The notes beneath the pieces were generated by a model. That model was not told where the DNA came from. It made no database searches and saw nothing but the letters and a program-made list of their open reading frames with translations. A program made the position numbers and the translations under genes. From positions 1 to 64,000 of the forward strand of contig CAIPMW010000046.1 of the NCBI GenBank assembly GCA_903866255.1: 64,000 nt of DNA, written 5' to 3'. Each line of letters begins with the position of its first letter. The first letter of the stretch is position 1. This stretch comes from an uncultured Chlorobiaceae bacterium (lineage in GTDB: Bacteria > Bacteroidota > Chlorobiia > Chlorobiales > Chlorobiaceae). Positions 18,899 to 28,728 of the stretch are shown here, one piece after another.

Positions 18899-21049
18899 TT
18901 GACTGAGGGCATCAGGGCAACAATTATACCATCAACTATGCGAAAAAAAATAACTGCACTTAAAGAACTGACAAGAAATCTCTGGTGGTCCTGGGATACT
19001 GAAGCAAAGCAGATTTTTGAAGAGCTCTCACCTCTCCTTTGGCAAAGAAATAATCATAATCCGGTACAACTCCTGGAGCATATATCTGATGATGAGCTAA
19101 TCTCGCGATGCCGGTGTGAATATGGTGATAAAATTGACCGTGTCTATAAACGCTTTACAGCCTATCTCAACAACAAGGATACCTGGGCCGCTCAACATGC
19201 GCCTGAACTTGTAAAAAACACTATCGCCTATTTCAGCGCGGAGTTTGGCATTCATGAAAGTGTAAGAATATATTCCGGGGGACTCGGTGTTCTCGCCGGA
19301 GACCACCTGAAATCTGCCAGCGATCTTGGTCTCAATTTTACAGGGATCACCCTTTTTTACAAAGAGGGCTATTTCCGCCAGTACCTCAATCACGATGGAT
19401 GGCAGATGGAAGAGTACCCGCTCCAGAATCCTCAAAGTCTTCCAATAGAAAAGGTTACCGATGCTGAAGGCAAAGACATTATTGTCACCGTCAATATAGC
19501 ACAAAGCGAGGTCTATGCACAGGCCTGGCTGCTTAAGGTCGGACGTGCAAAACTTTACCTGCTCGACACCAATATTGCAGCCAATGAACCTCACTATCGC
19601 GATATCTGTTGCCGTGTCTATGGCGGTGACCAGAATATGCGCATCAACCAGGAAATTCTTCTTGGCATTGGCGGCACAAAACTTCTCGACCAGCTTGGCA
19701 TTCAGCCCGCAGTCTACCACATGAATGAGGGGCACTCTGCATTTCTGACCCTTGAGCTGCTTTCCATGGAACTCGCAAAAGGGCTATCGCAAAAAGAGGC
19801 GATGGAGAATGTCCGGGATCGCTGTGTTTTTACCACGCACACACCGGTGCCTGCCGGTCACGACCGATTCTCCAGAGAGATGATGCACTACACCTTCGAC
19901 AAGTACCTTTCAACAATAGGGATGGGGTTTGATGAGCTGATGCTGCTTGGTTCTGAAGACCGGAACAATGTCTACGGCCTCTTTACCATGACTGTTCTTG
20001 CCCTGAATCTCTCCCGCTCAGCAAACGGTGTCTCCAAACTGCATGGGGAGGTCTCGCGCACCATGTGGCAGCACCTCTACCCGGAAAAAAAACTATCTGA
20101 AGTTCCTATTGGTCACATCACAAACGGTGTACACGCCAGCAGTTGGACATGCGGCTATACGGGGCGTTTCTGGCAAAGACAGGGGATAACAGTTGATGAT
20201 TTATGCTTCTCCCGGGAAGCGGCAGAAGCTGTTCTTGCAAGAATCACTGACCATGACCTCTGGTCATTGCGATACAGCCTGAAACGTCGTCTTATCGACT
20301 ATATTGACCGCTATCTGGGAAACCAGCTTTTCCACCAGCACATCAACTCATACTACAGCGACTATAATACCCTGGTGGCTGCAAAAAACACCTTCTCGCC
20401 CGATGTGCTGACCATTGGATTTGCCAGACGTTTCGCCACCTACAAACGTGCACCGCTCATTTTCAAGGATCTTGGCCGCCTCGACAGGATTATCAATAAT
20501 CCAGTTATGCCGATGCAGATTGTCTTTGCTGGAAAAGCCCATCCGCATGATGATGCCGGAAAAGATTATATACGCCAGATCGTCCACCATTCGCGCCGAC
20601 CGGAATTCAGTGGCAAGATTATTTTCCTTGAAAACTACAATCTTGGTGTTGCCAAGAGGATGGTGTCAGGCGTTGATGTCTGGCTGAATACTCCGGTCAG
20701 GCCAATGGAGGCCAGTGGCACATCGGGTGAAAAAACCGTTCTGCATGGTGGGCTCAATTTCAGTGTCCTTGACGGCTGGTGGCCTGAAGCCTATAACGGC
20801 GACAACGGTTTTTCCATTTCCAACGGAGAAGCCTTTGAAAACCATGAGGAGCAGGACAGCTTCGATGCAGAACAGATGTACACCACTCTGGAGACACAAC
20901 TTATTCCGGCATATTACGAACGCAATGAGCTGAACATCCCTGTCAGGTGGATCAATAAAATCCGCAACGCCATTACGACAATCGCACCTGAGTACAATAC
21001 TCACCGAATGGTCAAAGAGTACACGACCAAGTACTATCTGAAACATTAA
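18899..21049 (+). CDS. glgP: Alpha-glucan (glycogen/maltodextrin) phosphorylase
   Basis: A 716-aa GT35 phosphorylase of the short bacterial/archaeal type, releasing glucose-1-phosphate from stored glucan. Recognised segments are LTRNLWWSWD, YFSAEFGIHESVRIYSGGLGVLAGDHLKS, HMNEGHSAF, TTHTPVPAGHDRF, NGVHASSW and the PLP lysine region EASGTSGEKTVLHGGLN. The start is uncertain. ATG 18938 is the nearest ATG, but the upstream residues RATIIPS align with the usual family N-terminus before LWWSW, favouring the TTG at 18899. Confidence 0.92.
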   Translation: MTEGIRATIIPSTMRKKITALKELTRNLWWSWDTEAKQIFEELSPLLWQRNNHNPVQLLEHISDDELISRCRCEYGDKIDRVYKRFTAYLNNKDTWAAQHAPELVKNTIAYFSAEFGIHESVRIYSGGLGVLAGDHLKSASDLGLNFTGITLFYKEGYFRQYLNHDGWQMEEYPLQNPQSLPIEKVTDAEGKDIIVTVNIAQSEVYAQAWLLKVGRAKLYLLDTNIAANEPHYRDICCRVYGGDQNMRINQEILLGIGGTKLLDQLGIQPAVYHMNEGHSAFLTLELLSMELAKGLSQKEAMENVRDRCVFTTHTPVPAGHDRFSREMMHYTFDKYLSTIGMGFDELMLLGSEDRNNVYGLFTMTVLALNLSRSANGVSKLHGEVSRTMWQHLYPEKKLSEVPIGHITNGVHASSWTCGYTGRFWQRQGITVDDLCFSREAAEAVLARITDHDLWSLRYSLKRRLIDYIDRYLGNQLFHQHINSYYSDYNTLVAAKNTFSPDVLTIGFARRFATYKRAPLIFKDLGRLDRIINNPVMPMQIVFAGKAHPHDDAGKDYIRQIVHHSRRPEFSGKIIFLENYNLGVAKRMVSGVDVWLNTPVRPMEASGTSGEKTVLHGGLNFSVLDGWWPEAYNGDNGFSISNGEAFENHEEQDSFDAEQMYTTLETQLIPAYYERNELNIPVRWINKIRNAITTIAPEYNTHRMVKEYTTKYYLKH

Positions 21050-21082
21050 GAACACCGAACGTCATCGCTGCAGACAACTTTT

Positions 21083-21116
21083 CTTCCTGACTGAAAAAGA
21101 CAAACCAGTCAGGAGG
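21083..21116. other. Stable hairpin between glgP and pyrD
   Basis: CCTGACTG (21086-21093) pairs perfectly with CAGTCAGG (21106-21113) around a 12-nt purine-rich loop, and the stem extends outward by three more pairs including a wobble. There is no following T tract, so it may be a processing site or a factor-dependent end of the glgP mRNA rather than a classical terminator. The right arm contains AGGAGG-like bases about 35 bp before pyrD. Confidence 0.45.
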
Positions 21117-21151
21117 ATCGTTGCATTTATCCAGTCAAGAACGGCAACACC

Positions 21152-22096
21152 ATGAGCCAACACAGAACCCCGAACCCGGCACTCGCCGCAACAGTATCTC
21201 TTGGACGCGGACTTGAACTACAATCACCGGTACTCCTTGCTTCAGGCACGGCCTCTTATGGAGAAGAGCTGTGCAAGCTGTGCAATTTGTCTGCAATCGG
21301 CGGTCTGGTTACCAAGGCAATTTCACTTGAGCCAAGAGCCGGAAATCCACCACAACGTATCGCAGAGACCCCGTCGGGGATGATCAATGCTATCGGACTT
21401 GCAAATGTTGGAGTAGAAAGATTTATTGCGGATAAAGTCCCTTTTCTCAGCACTCTGGATACCGCTGTCATTGTCAATATTGCGGGCCGATCAATTGATG
21501 AATACTGCGAGGTCGTCGCAAGGCTTGACGGCGTTGAAGGCCTTGACGGTTACGAAATTAACCTCTCCTGCCCAAACGTCAAGGGTGAGTGCATGATTAT
21601 GGGGGTGAGCAGGGAGGCTACCTTTGAAATTGTTTCAAAACTGCGCCGGGTAACCTCCCGGCATCTTATGATCAAGCTGACGCCCAACGTCACATCAATC
21701 AGCTCAATCGCCCTTGCGGCTGAAGAGGCTGGCGCCGACTCAGTTTCACTGATCAACACAGTAGTCGGCATGGCTATCAACCATAAAACCCGCAGACCTC
21801 TCCTGAAAAATATCACCGGAGGACTCTCCGGCCCTGCTATCAAGCCAATTGCGCTGGCAAAAGTATGGGAAGTCTATAATGCAGTAAAAATTCCGGTTGT
21901 CGGCATGGGTGGCATCGCGGGATTCGAGGATGCCATGGAGTTTTTTCTGGCCGGGGCGCGTGCGGTGCAAATCGGCACCATGAACTTCGTCTATCCGGAC
22001 ATCAGCGAAAAGGTTGCCTCCGCCATTGAACAGTACTTCTCTGCTCCAGACATGACGCCTTTGAAAGAGTATTGCGGGAGTCTTATCACCGATTAG
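21152..22096 (+). CDS. pyrD: Dihydroorotate dehydrogenase, class 1B catalytic subunit
   Basis: A 314-aa FMN enzyme oxidising dihydroorotate to orotate. The catalytic base is a Cys (NLSCPNVKG) as in class 1, and LASGTASYGEE, IKLTPNVT, SLINTVVGMAI and the FMN-phosphate motif GMGGIAGFEDA are intact. Class 1B enzymes use a partner PyrK subunit to pass electrons to NAD; no pyrK is adjacent. Its stop overlaps that of the convergent DUF4407 gene (TTAG, 22093-22096). Confidence 0.93.
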   Translation: MSQHRTPNPALAATVSLGRGLELQSPVLLASGTASYGEELCKLCNLSAIGGLVTKAISLEPRAGNPPQRIAETPSGMINAIGLANVGVERFIADKVPFLSTLDTAVIVNIAGRSIDEYCEVVARLDGVEGLDGYEINLSCPNVKGECMIMGVSREATFEIVSKLRRVTSRHLMIKLTPNVTSISSIALAAEEAGADSVSLINTVVGMAINHKTRRPLLKNITGGLSGPAIKPIALAKVWEVYNAVKIPVVGMGGIAGFEDAMEFFLAGARAVQIGTMNFVYPDISEKVASAIEQYFSAPDMTPLKEYCGSLITD

Positions 22097-23205
22097 CTTT
22101 TCCGTCCGCATCCCCGTTTGTTCACCAGATATTGTTTGACACGCCTGGCTCCAACTTTAAGCCCCGGACGTCGATATTCACGCACAATACGATGTCGGGA
22201 CAGAAAAGAGGTATCAGTCAAAAAGGTAAAGATCCGCGCTTCCGTCTCCCGAATATCAACATCCGATGGGCCGATATCAGAAAGCAGCTTGACAATCAAT
22301 GGAGCACATTCAAAAACAATAAACAGGAGTGTGATAAAGTAAACCGCCGTTGCTGAAGAGCGACTCACATCATTAGGGGAATGAGTCAACTCGCCCAGTG
22401 CCCAGTTACGATCAGCAAATCCGGCATTGGACGTTTTCTCGTCAAGCTTCTCATCGGTCAACATCATCTGGCTGTTCATGCCCTCAGCACTCTTCTGCCG
22501 ATTCATATACTCCTGCTGCCCGGCAAGCTCCCGTGCGAGAAAATCAAGCCGATCCTGCTTGGCCGATACCACAAGCTCCTTGTTTTTGGCATAAGTTCCA
22601 TACCCCTCTTTACCGGAAGTCGTTGATGTACGCGCACCAAAAACCTCCGCTTTCAGCTCTTCACGCAAGCGATTTACCTCGCTGCTCAGCATATCATACT
22701 CTTTCTGGTATACGGAAATCTGACCAAGTTCCTGCGCATATTTCTCCTTGAATGACTGTTGTACCTTGACAATCCGTTGCTGCTGCTCCGTCAGATAGCG
22801 CAACCGAAGCTGTTCACGAATCTCCTTGTCAAATATTTTCAGTTCGAGAGGACGAACAATAACCACGGCAATCAGGACAGCAAAAATCATCCTGGGCGAT
22901 GCCTGAAAGAATTGCTTCAGCACTTTGGAGCTTTTTTTGATACTTGAAACGATATAGCGGTCCAGATTGAAAATCGCAACACCCCAAATCAAACCAAACA
23001 GAAAAGCCCACAACCACGCAAAAGTACTGCCGGAAAAGACAAAATAGAGTGCATATCCACCAGACAACCCCGCAAAAAGAGCGGTAAAAAAAATTGTCGC
23101 GCCGATACCGAAATACTTGCTGTGCTCAGTCGAGTACTTTTCAATTACCGACACCGGGGTTCCTGAACAAATCCAGAAAAAACGCTGAAGATCATAAAAG
23201 GTCAT
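22093..23205 (-). CDS. DUF4407 membrane protein
   Basis: About 370 aa from the ATG at 23205 (MTFYDLQRFFWICSG); an upstream in-frame start would add 18 unlike residues. Hydrophobic helices lie near residues 30-55, 60-80 and 105-125, followed by a long charged coiled-coil-like region (~130-270, EQQQRIVKVQQSFKEKY...) and a last helix near 285-310. The LDRYIVSSIKK motif and layout match DUF4407, a family of unknown function in Bacteroidota and relatives. A structural or mechanosensing role is only speculation. Confidence 0.75.
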   Translation of the reverse strand: MTFYDLQRFFWICSGTPVSVIEKYSTEHSKYFGIGATIFFTALFAGLSGGYALYFVFSGSTFAWLWAFLFGLIWGVAIFNLDRYIVSSIKKSSKVLKQFFQASPRMIFAVLIAVVIVRPLELKIFDKEIREQLRLRYLTEQQQRIVKVQQSFKEKYAQELGQISVYQKEYDMLSSEVNRLREELKAEVFGARTSTTSGKEGYGTYAKNKELVVSAKQDRLDFLARELAGQQEYMNRQKSAEGMNSQMMLTDEKLDEKTSNAGFADRNWALGELTHSPNDVSRSSATAVYFITLLFIVFECAPLIVKLLSDIGPSDVDIRETEARIFTFLTDTSFLSRHRIVREYRRPGLKVGARRVKQYLVNKRGCGRKS

Positions 23206-23383
23206 AGGCGCTCTGTGTTCACTGTTATTACCAGCTTGTGAGCCTACTCCGCAAATCATATAATTTGCGGAAAGTTAGCTCTTTTTTTGATAACTATTCA
23301 CAGACAGTGGAACAACTGGCTCAAAATATTCACAATTTATTCTATCTTTGGTGCCTGCGAACGTAACACTTAAACATCTTCTC

Positions 23384-23857
23384 ATGCGTATTGGTATTGG
23401 TATTGATGTACACCCTTTTGCAGAAGGTCGCAAACTGGTTATAGGAGGCGTCCAGATACCCGGACACCATGGGCTCGACGGCCATAGTGATGCCGATGTT
23501 CTGCTTCACGCCGTTAGTGACGCACTTCTTGGCGCTGCTGCACTGGGAGACATTGGTCTGCATTTTCCGAATACAAGCCCGGAGTTCAAAGATATTGACA
23601 GCATGATTTTGCTCAAACAGGTGGGAAAGCTGCTTGAAAAAAATGGATACCAGACTATCAATATCGATGCAATGCTGCTGCTTGAAGCCCCTAAAATTGC
23701 GCCATACATCACCGGGATGCGTAAAAATATTGCGCGCTGTCTCGGTATTGATATTGGAGCTGTTTCCGTGAAAGCTACTACCAATGAAAAACTGGGTTAC
23801 ATTGGACGGGAAGAGGGGGCGGCCGCACATGCGGTCTGCATTATCCGTGCCATTTAG
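23384..23857 (+). CDS. ispF: 2-C-methyl-D-erythritol 2,4-cyclodiphosphate synthase
   Basis: 157 aa from the ATG at 23384, giving the canonical start [12 protein letters not shown]. Zinc ligands Asp and His are in IDVHPF, with [21 protein letters not shown] and the C-terminal [14 protein letters not shown]. It makes MEcPP in the MEP isoprenoid pathway, which supplies quinone and (bacterio)chlorophyll tails. The octamer TATCTTTG lies 34 bp upstream. Its TAG overlaps the stop of the convergent permease gene (23854-23857). Confidence 0.96.
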   Translation: MRIGIGIDVHPFAEGRKLVIGGVQIPGHHGLDGHSDADVLLHAVSDALLGAAALGDIGLHFPNTSPEFKDIDSMILLKQVGKLLEKNGYQTINIDAMLLLEAPKIAPYITGMRKNIARCLGIDIGAVSVKATTNEKLGYIGREEGAAAHAVCIIRAI

Positions 23858-25128
23858 CCCCCGACTTCGCCCCTGAGAATACTGACCGGCATATAGCGCG
23901 CTGCTTTTCTTGCCGGACTCCAGGAGGAGATGACGGCAATAAGAATGCCAAAGCCAATGACGATGAGATGAGTCTCAGGCCCTTCAATAAGATTGAGCCT
24001 GTCACTTTTGATTACCCCTGCCGTACTGGCTTCAAAACGGATGGTTTCAACCAAATGGCAGATCAGATGACCAAGGGGAGTGCCGACAAGCACCCCAAGA
24101 ATACCGATCATCAGCCCTTCGAGCATGAAAATCCTGGTGATACTTCCGCTTTGCATACCCATGGAGCGCATAATGGCGATATCCTTAACCTTCTGGAGAA
24201 TCACTGTGGTCATAACGGATGAAACACCAAGACCCGCAACAATAAATACAAACCCCACCAGCACCAGCGTAATCACCCCATTACGGTTGTAAAATTCTAT
24301 GACGTTTCGATTGGTCTCATCCCAGCTTTCGCTTTTGTAGCCACTGAGTGCCTGCACCCTCCCTGCTGTGTAACGGGCACGATCAACTTGCGCCGTTCTC
24401 AAACCAATCCCGCTCACCGAGTTCGCCGCAATTCCCTCCATTCTCTGGGCAAGTGACAGGTTAATATAGGCTTCGCGCTCATCTTTTGCATTAAATCCGC
24501 TGCTGAAGCGGCCAACGACCACCACAGGAAACTCCTCGCTATTTCTGGTAACAAGCACAATCCTGTCACGATAGCCGACAGCAAGTTTTTTTGCCAGAAG
24601 ATCACCGACAACAATGCCATTGGGGGTAGCAGCCAACTCGCCCAAAGCATTCGGATCAAGCAGATTTTTTTTTAGCCCAGCTATTTCAGCCTCAAGAGAA
24701 GGGATAATTCCTCGGGCCACACATGGCGTAAAGCGGCTCTTGTTACGCCCAATCACTTTACTGAGAACAAAGGGCGAGATACTTAGAAGTTCTTCTGCTG
24801 GCTGAATGCTTTTGACAACCTCAGCATAGTTTTTGATAACCACCTGTTCATTCTGGGTAATATTTTTGGTCACCAACGCAATCCGCCCCTCTCGTTGCCC
24901 CACAAGGTTGTCGGGGGCCAGCGGGACAAGCCTCTCCGCGCTGATCACCACATGAGGAGCAGTATCTATAATTTTCGCAATAACATTTGACGATGAACCA
25001 CGCGATACAGAAATGGTTGTCACCAGCATTGCAGAACCTACAGCTACACCAAGCGCTGTGAGAATAGTTTGACGTTTTCTCTCCCTGAGATGCACAAAAG
25101 CAATTCCCACTTGATCACGGAAGTTCAT
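23854..25128 (-). CDS. FtsX/MacB-type ABC transporter permease
   Basis: A 424-aa protein with one N-terminal helix ([20 protein letters not shown]), a ~240-aa periplasmic MacB_PCD-type domain, and three C-terminal helices (~285-305, ~335-360, ~385-405) typical of FtsX-domain permeases, ending in [18 protein letters not shown]. LolC/E or MacB roles are possible. No ATPase gene is adjacent in this window, so the transporter's identity is unresolved. Confidence 0.85.
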   Translation of the reverse strand: MNFRDQVGIAFVHLRERKRQTILTALGVAVGSAMLVTTISVSRGSSSNVIAKIIDTAPHVVISAERLVPLAPDNLVGQREGRIALVTKNITQNEQVVIKNYAEVVKSIQPAEELLSISPFVLSKVIGRNKSRFTPCVARGIIPSLEAEIAGLKKNLLDPNALGELAATPNGIVVGDLLAKKLAVGYRDRIVLVTRNSEEFPVVVVGRFSSGFNAKDEREAYINLSLAQRMEGIAANSVSGIGLRTAQVDRARYTAGRVQALSGYKSESWDETNRNVIEFYNRNGVITLVLVGFVFIVAGLGVSSVMTTVILQKVKDIAIMRSMGMQSGSITRIFMLEGLMIGILGVLVGTPLGHLICHLVETIRFEASTAGVIKSDRLNLIEGPETHLIVIGFGILIAVISSWSPARKAARYMPVSILRGEVGG

Positions 25129-25307
25129 AAGAAAAACGTTAGTTCAGCCATTCCGTGCCATATTCACGGTTATTATTGAGCCAAATCGTTGAAAAATGAG
25201 ACAAATAATCTATCTTGACAACGAGAAACTTGAAAATTCATACTTTTACCAAGTAAGTAAATTAAGCCGTTAATTACTAACCTGAGAATGGAGAGGAGTC
25301 TATAATT

Positions 25308-26513
25308 GTGAAAAAAATAGGTGTTTTAACCAGTGGAGGGGATTGTGGGGGGCTCAATGCGGTACTGAAGGGTGCTGCCCTGATGGCTCTCTCAAAAGGT
25401 GTTGAACTATACGTAATCCCTAACGGATACGCGGGTTTGTACAACCTTGTTGATCAGGCAAGTATGGTGCAGTTTAACCAGGTCAGGCTCGACAAGTTTG
25501 ATGCCAGTTTTGCCGGTTCAGAGGCTGGCCATTCAAGAGTTAAAATCAAGGCGATAAGAAATCCTGAAAAGTATAATCGTATCAAGGCTGGCATGAAAAA
25601 ATTCGGTCTTGATGCGCTTATTATCAGTGGTGGCGACGACTCAGGAAGCGTTATGGTCGACCTGAACCAGCAGGGAATTCAGTGCATTCATGCACCAAAA
25701 ACCATGGACCTCGACTTGCAGACCTACTCGGTCGGAGGAGACTCAACCATAAACCGCATAGCCCAGTTTGTCCACGATCTGAAAACAACGGGGAAAACCC
25801 ATAACAGAGTTCTGGTCACCGAAGTTTTCGGACGATATGCTGGCCATACTGCCTTCCGCAGCGGGATTGCTGCGGAGGCTGACTGTATTCTTATACCCGA
25901 AATTCCAGCGAATTGGGACATTGTTTACCAGCACCTGACTGAACGTTTCACCCGCAGAATCAGGGAAAATGATATTCATAGCGGCACCTATACCATTGTT
26001 GTTGCTGAAGGCCTGAAAAATGCCGATGGCACTGATATTGTCGATGAATCGGCCGGAGTTGACGCATTCGGTCATAAAAAGCTTGCTGGCGCAGGGAAAT
26101 ACACCTGTCAGCAAATCCAGAAAAGAATGAAGGTCGACCCTGCAATGCCACTGTTCATGAAAGAGACCGGCATGTTTGTCGAGGGAATTTATGAAATACC
26201 CGAAGTGCGGGAAGTACACCCTGGCCACCTTGTGCGGTCAGGCAGCTCTTCAGCTTATGATATCAATTTTGGATTTGAAGCAGGCGCGGCTGCTGTACTG
26301 CTTCTGCTCGACGGCAAAACCGGTGTCACTATCTCCAAGGTAAAGGGTCGCAAAATTGAGTATATCGAATCAAGCAAAGCCATTGTGCAGCGCCATGTCG
26401 ACCTCGACCATGTTGCCATGTACGAATCTCTCGGCATCTGCTTTGGTCGCAACAGCAGCGCCTACGAACCAATCATGCGTGAAGTGGATGGCGTTTACGA
26501 AAGAATCTACTGA
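25308..26513 (+). CDS. pfp: Pyrophosphate-type phosphofructokinase
   Basis: A 401-aa PFK-family enzyme interconverting fructose-6-P and fructose-1,6-bisP. Two diagnostic residues point to PPi rather than ATP: Asp in ISGGDDSGS (ATP enzymes have GGDGS) and Lys in APKTMDLD (ATP enzymes have PGT). The usual TIDND catalytic loop reads TMDLD here, keeping both Asp but replacing the central Asn with Leu. EVFGRYAGHTAF and the C-terminal sugar site are recognisable. It is followed by a strong terminator. Confidence 0.85.
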   Translation: MKKIGVLTSGGDCGGLNAVLKGAALMALSKGVELYVIPNGYAGLYNLVDQASMVQFNQVRLDKFDASFAGSEAGHSRVKIKAIRNPEKYNRIKAGMKKFGLDALIISGGDDSGSVMVDLNQQGIQCIHAPKTMDLDLQTYSVGGDSTINRIAQFVHDLKTTGKTHNRVLVTEVFGRYAGHTAFRSGIAAEADCILIPEIPANWDIVYQHLTERFTRRIRENDIHSGTYTIVVAEGLKNADGTDIVDESAGVDAFGHKKLAGAGKYTCQQIQKRMKVDPAMPLFMKETGMFVEGIYEIPEVREVHPGHLVRSGSSSAYDINFGFEAGAAAVLLLLDGKTGVTISKVKGRKIEYIESSKAIVQRHVDLDHVAMYESLGICFGRNSSAYEPIMREVDGVYERIY

Positions 26514-26535
26514 CCTTAACAATTACTGAGAACAT

Positions 26536-26568
26536 AAAAAACCCCGTGTTGTGTCATGGGGTTTTTTA
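26536..26568 (+). terminator. Intrinsic terminator after pfp
   Basis: AAAAACCCC and GGGGTTTTTT form an 8-9-bp stem around a 12-nt loop with a T run, 23 bp after the pfp stop. The A tract on the 5' side makes it potentially bidirectional. Confidence 0.85.
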
Positions 26569-26620
26569 TATCTTTGAGTTTACTTCTGGCAAGGTACCAA
26601 TAAAACCCAACGGCTGCACC

Positions 26621-27532
26621 ATGAACAAGTCTGCAAAAATCTGGATGAACGGCGAACTGATTGACTGGATTGACGCAAAAATCCACATTCTGTCACATGT
26701 TGTCCACTACGGTTCATCGACCTTTGAAGGAATTCGCTGCTATGATACCCTTAAAGGGTCAGCAGTGCTCTTTCTGGACGAACACATCAAACGTCTCAGA
26801 GATTCATCGAAAATATACCGCATTGAAATTCCTTACTCTGAAAAAGAGCTGAAGGAAGCCATTATCGCCACCATTCAAGCAAATAATTTCAAGGCATGCT
26901 ACATCCGTCCGCTGGTTTACCGGGGACAGGGCGCTTTGGGTGTCAACCCTCACCGGGCATCCATTGAAGTTGCCATAGCCACCTGGGAGTGGGGGACCTA
27001 TCTTGGTGAAGATGTGCTTGAAACCGGTGTTGATGTCCGCGTCTCCTCATGGACCAGGCCAGCGCCAAACACACTGCCATCATGGGCAAAGGCTGGGGGA
27101 AACTATCTGAACTCACAACTCATCAAGATGGAAGCGCTGATGGACGACTATGCCGAAGGTATTGCGCTTGATGTCAATGGTTACGTTTCTGAAGGAAGCG
27201 GAGAGAATATTTTTGTTATCCGTGATGGCATCATCTATACCCCAATGTCTGGACAGTCAATTCTTCCTGGTTTCACCCGTTTCGCCATTATGCACATTGC
27301 CCGGGAGCAGGGCTATGAAGTCAGGGAGACACTGATTCCTCGCGAAGCGCTCTACGTTGCTGATGAGGTCTTCCTTACCGGCACCGCCGCAGAGATTACG
27401 CCGGTGAGAAGTATTGATAAATACCCTATAGGAAACGAAAAACGCGGACCCATTACCGAAATTCTGCAACAAGAATATCTGAACATTGTCCAGACCGGAG
27501 AAGATCCGTACAATTGGTTAACCTTTATTTGA
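26621..27532 (+). CDS. ilvE: Branched-chain amino acid aminotransferase
   Basis: 303 aa from the ATG at 26621 (MNKSAKIWMNGEL); the longer reading upstream runs through the pfp terminator and is rejected. Class IV PLP aminotransferase features are HVVHYGSSTFEGIRCY, RPLVYRG, the PLP lysine in AGGNYLNSQLIKMEA, EGSGENIFVI and FLTGTAAEITPV. It makes Val, Leu and Ile from their keto acids. TATCTTTG lies 45 bp upstream, as before ispF. Confidence 0.93.
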   Translation: MNKSAKIWMNGELIDWIDAKIHILSHVVHYGSSTFEGIRCYDTLKGSAVLFLDEHIKRLRDSSKIYRIEIPYSEKELKEAIIATIQANNFKACYIRPLVYRGQGALGVNPHRASIEVAIATWEWGTYLGEDVLETGVDVRVSSWTRPAPNTLPSWAKAGGNYLNSQLIKMEALMDDYAEGIALDVNGYVSEGSGENIFVIRDGIIYTPMSGQSILPGFTRFAIMHIAREQGYEVRETLIPREALYVADEVFLTGTAAEITPVRSIDKYPIGNEKRGPITEILQQEYLNIVQTGEDPYNWLTFI

Positions 27533-27548
27533 GCACACCAAGGCAGGC

Positions 27549-28721
27549 ATGAGCTGGGAAAATATTATTGGTCAACAGCAGCAGATTGGGGTTCTGCAGA
27601 AGGCGCTTGCAACAGATCGCCTGGCTCATGCCTACCTTTTCACCGGCCCTGATGGGTCGGGTAAAGAGTCGGTAGCGTTTGAAATTGCCTCTCTCCTCAA
27701 CTGCCGCAATTCGGGACACAACAATCTGACCGGCTCATGCGGAACATGCCCTGACTGCAGGCAGGTCAATTCGTTCATGCACCCGAATGTAGAGTATCTC
27801 TTTCCTGTAGAAGCAGCTCTCCTTGATCCGGGCGACTCCGCAAAAAAAGAGAACAAGAAATTTACTGAGGCCAAAGAGCGATACGATGCGCTGCTGGAGA
27901 AGAAACAGCAAAATCCATACTTTGCCCCCGCTATGGAGCGATCCATGGGCATTCTGACCGAACAGATCATCACCCTTCAGCATAAAGCTCTGTTTATGCC
28001 TGATGAGGGAAACAAAAAGATCTTCATTATTTCACAAGCTGAACGGCTCCACCCATCGGCAGCCAACAAGCTCCTGAAGCTGCTCGAAGAGCCACCAGCC
28101 CATGTGATGTTTATCCTTGTGTCATCGCGCCCTGAAACACTTCTCCCCACCATCCGGTCCCGATGCCAGGCTGTCAGGTTTTCGCGGGTGACCTCCCAGG
28201 AGCTACGACTCTGGCTGAAGGTTAACCGCCCCGAGATTGTTGATCCCGAGCTGAGCTTTATCGTCAGCTTTTCGAGAGGTAACCTCCGGCTGGCATGGGA
28301 GCTGATCAACAATCGCAGCGATAATCCCTCGGAAACCACAACCATTGTGCTCCGCAACCAGGCGCTCGACTACCTGCGTGCCGTGCTTACCCCAAGCGCT
28401 TTTCATAACGCCATCATTTCGTGCGAGCATAACGCAAAAAATCTTTCACGCGGCGACCTTACACTCTTCCTTGCGGCCCTCCTTCTCTTCTTTCAGGATG
28501 CCAACCACCGCCGCATCGATCCTGCCTTCCAGGAGCTCAACAACCCCGACATCAGTGATGCCGTCAACCGGTTTGCAAAAAACTTCCCCAACACCGATTT
28601 TTTTCAAATCTCCACCATAACCGAAGATGCCATCCGCGCCATCGAACGAAACGCCAACCCACTGCTGGTGATGGCCTCTTTTACGGCGCAGATCAAGTCG
28701 CTGCTGTTGCGGAAGGTTTGA
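27549..28721 (+). CDS. holB: DNA polymerase III delta' / clamp-loader subunit
   Basis: A 390-aa AAA+ clamp-loader protein. It shows IIGQQQQIGVLQKAL, a P-loop FTGPDGSGKESVA, a zinc module (Cys in LNCRNS and CGTCPDCRQ), and the SRC motif TIRSRCQAV. The KLLKLLEEPPAHVMFILVS stretch is typical of delta'. The P-loop is intact, unlike E. coli delta', so it could bind ATP. It begins 17 bp after ilvE. Confidence 0.87.
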   Translation: MSWENIIGQQQQIGVLQKALATDRLAHAYLFTGPDGSGKESVAFEIASLLNCRNSGHNNLTGSCGTCPDCRQVNSFMHPNVEYLFPVEAALLDPGDSAKKENKKFTEAKERYDALLEKKQQNPYFAPAMERSMGILTEQIITLQHKALFMPDEGNKKIFIISQAERLHPSAANKLLKLLEEPPAHVMFILVSSRPETLLPTIRSRCQAVRFSRVTSQELRLWLKVNRPEIVDPELSFIVSFSRGNLRLAWELINNRSDNPSETTTIVLRNQALDYLRAVLTPSAFHNAIISCEHNAKNLSRGDLTLFLAALLLFFQDANHRRIDPAFQELNNPDISDAVNRFAKNFPNTDFFQISTITEDAIRAIERNANPLLVMASFTAQIKSLLLRKV

Positions 28722-28728
28722 AAAGCAG

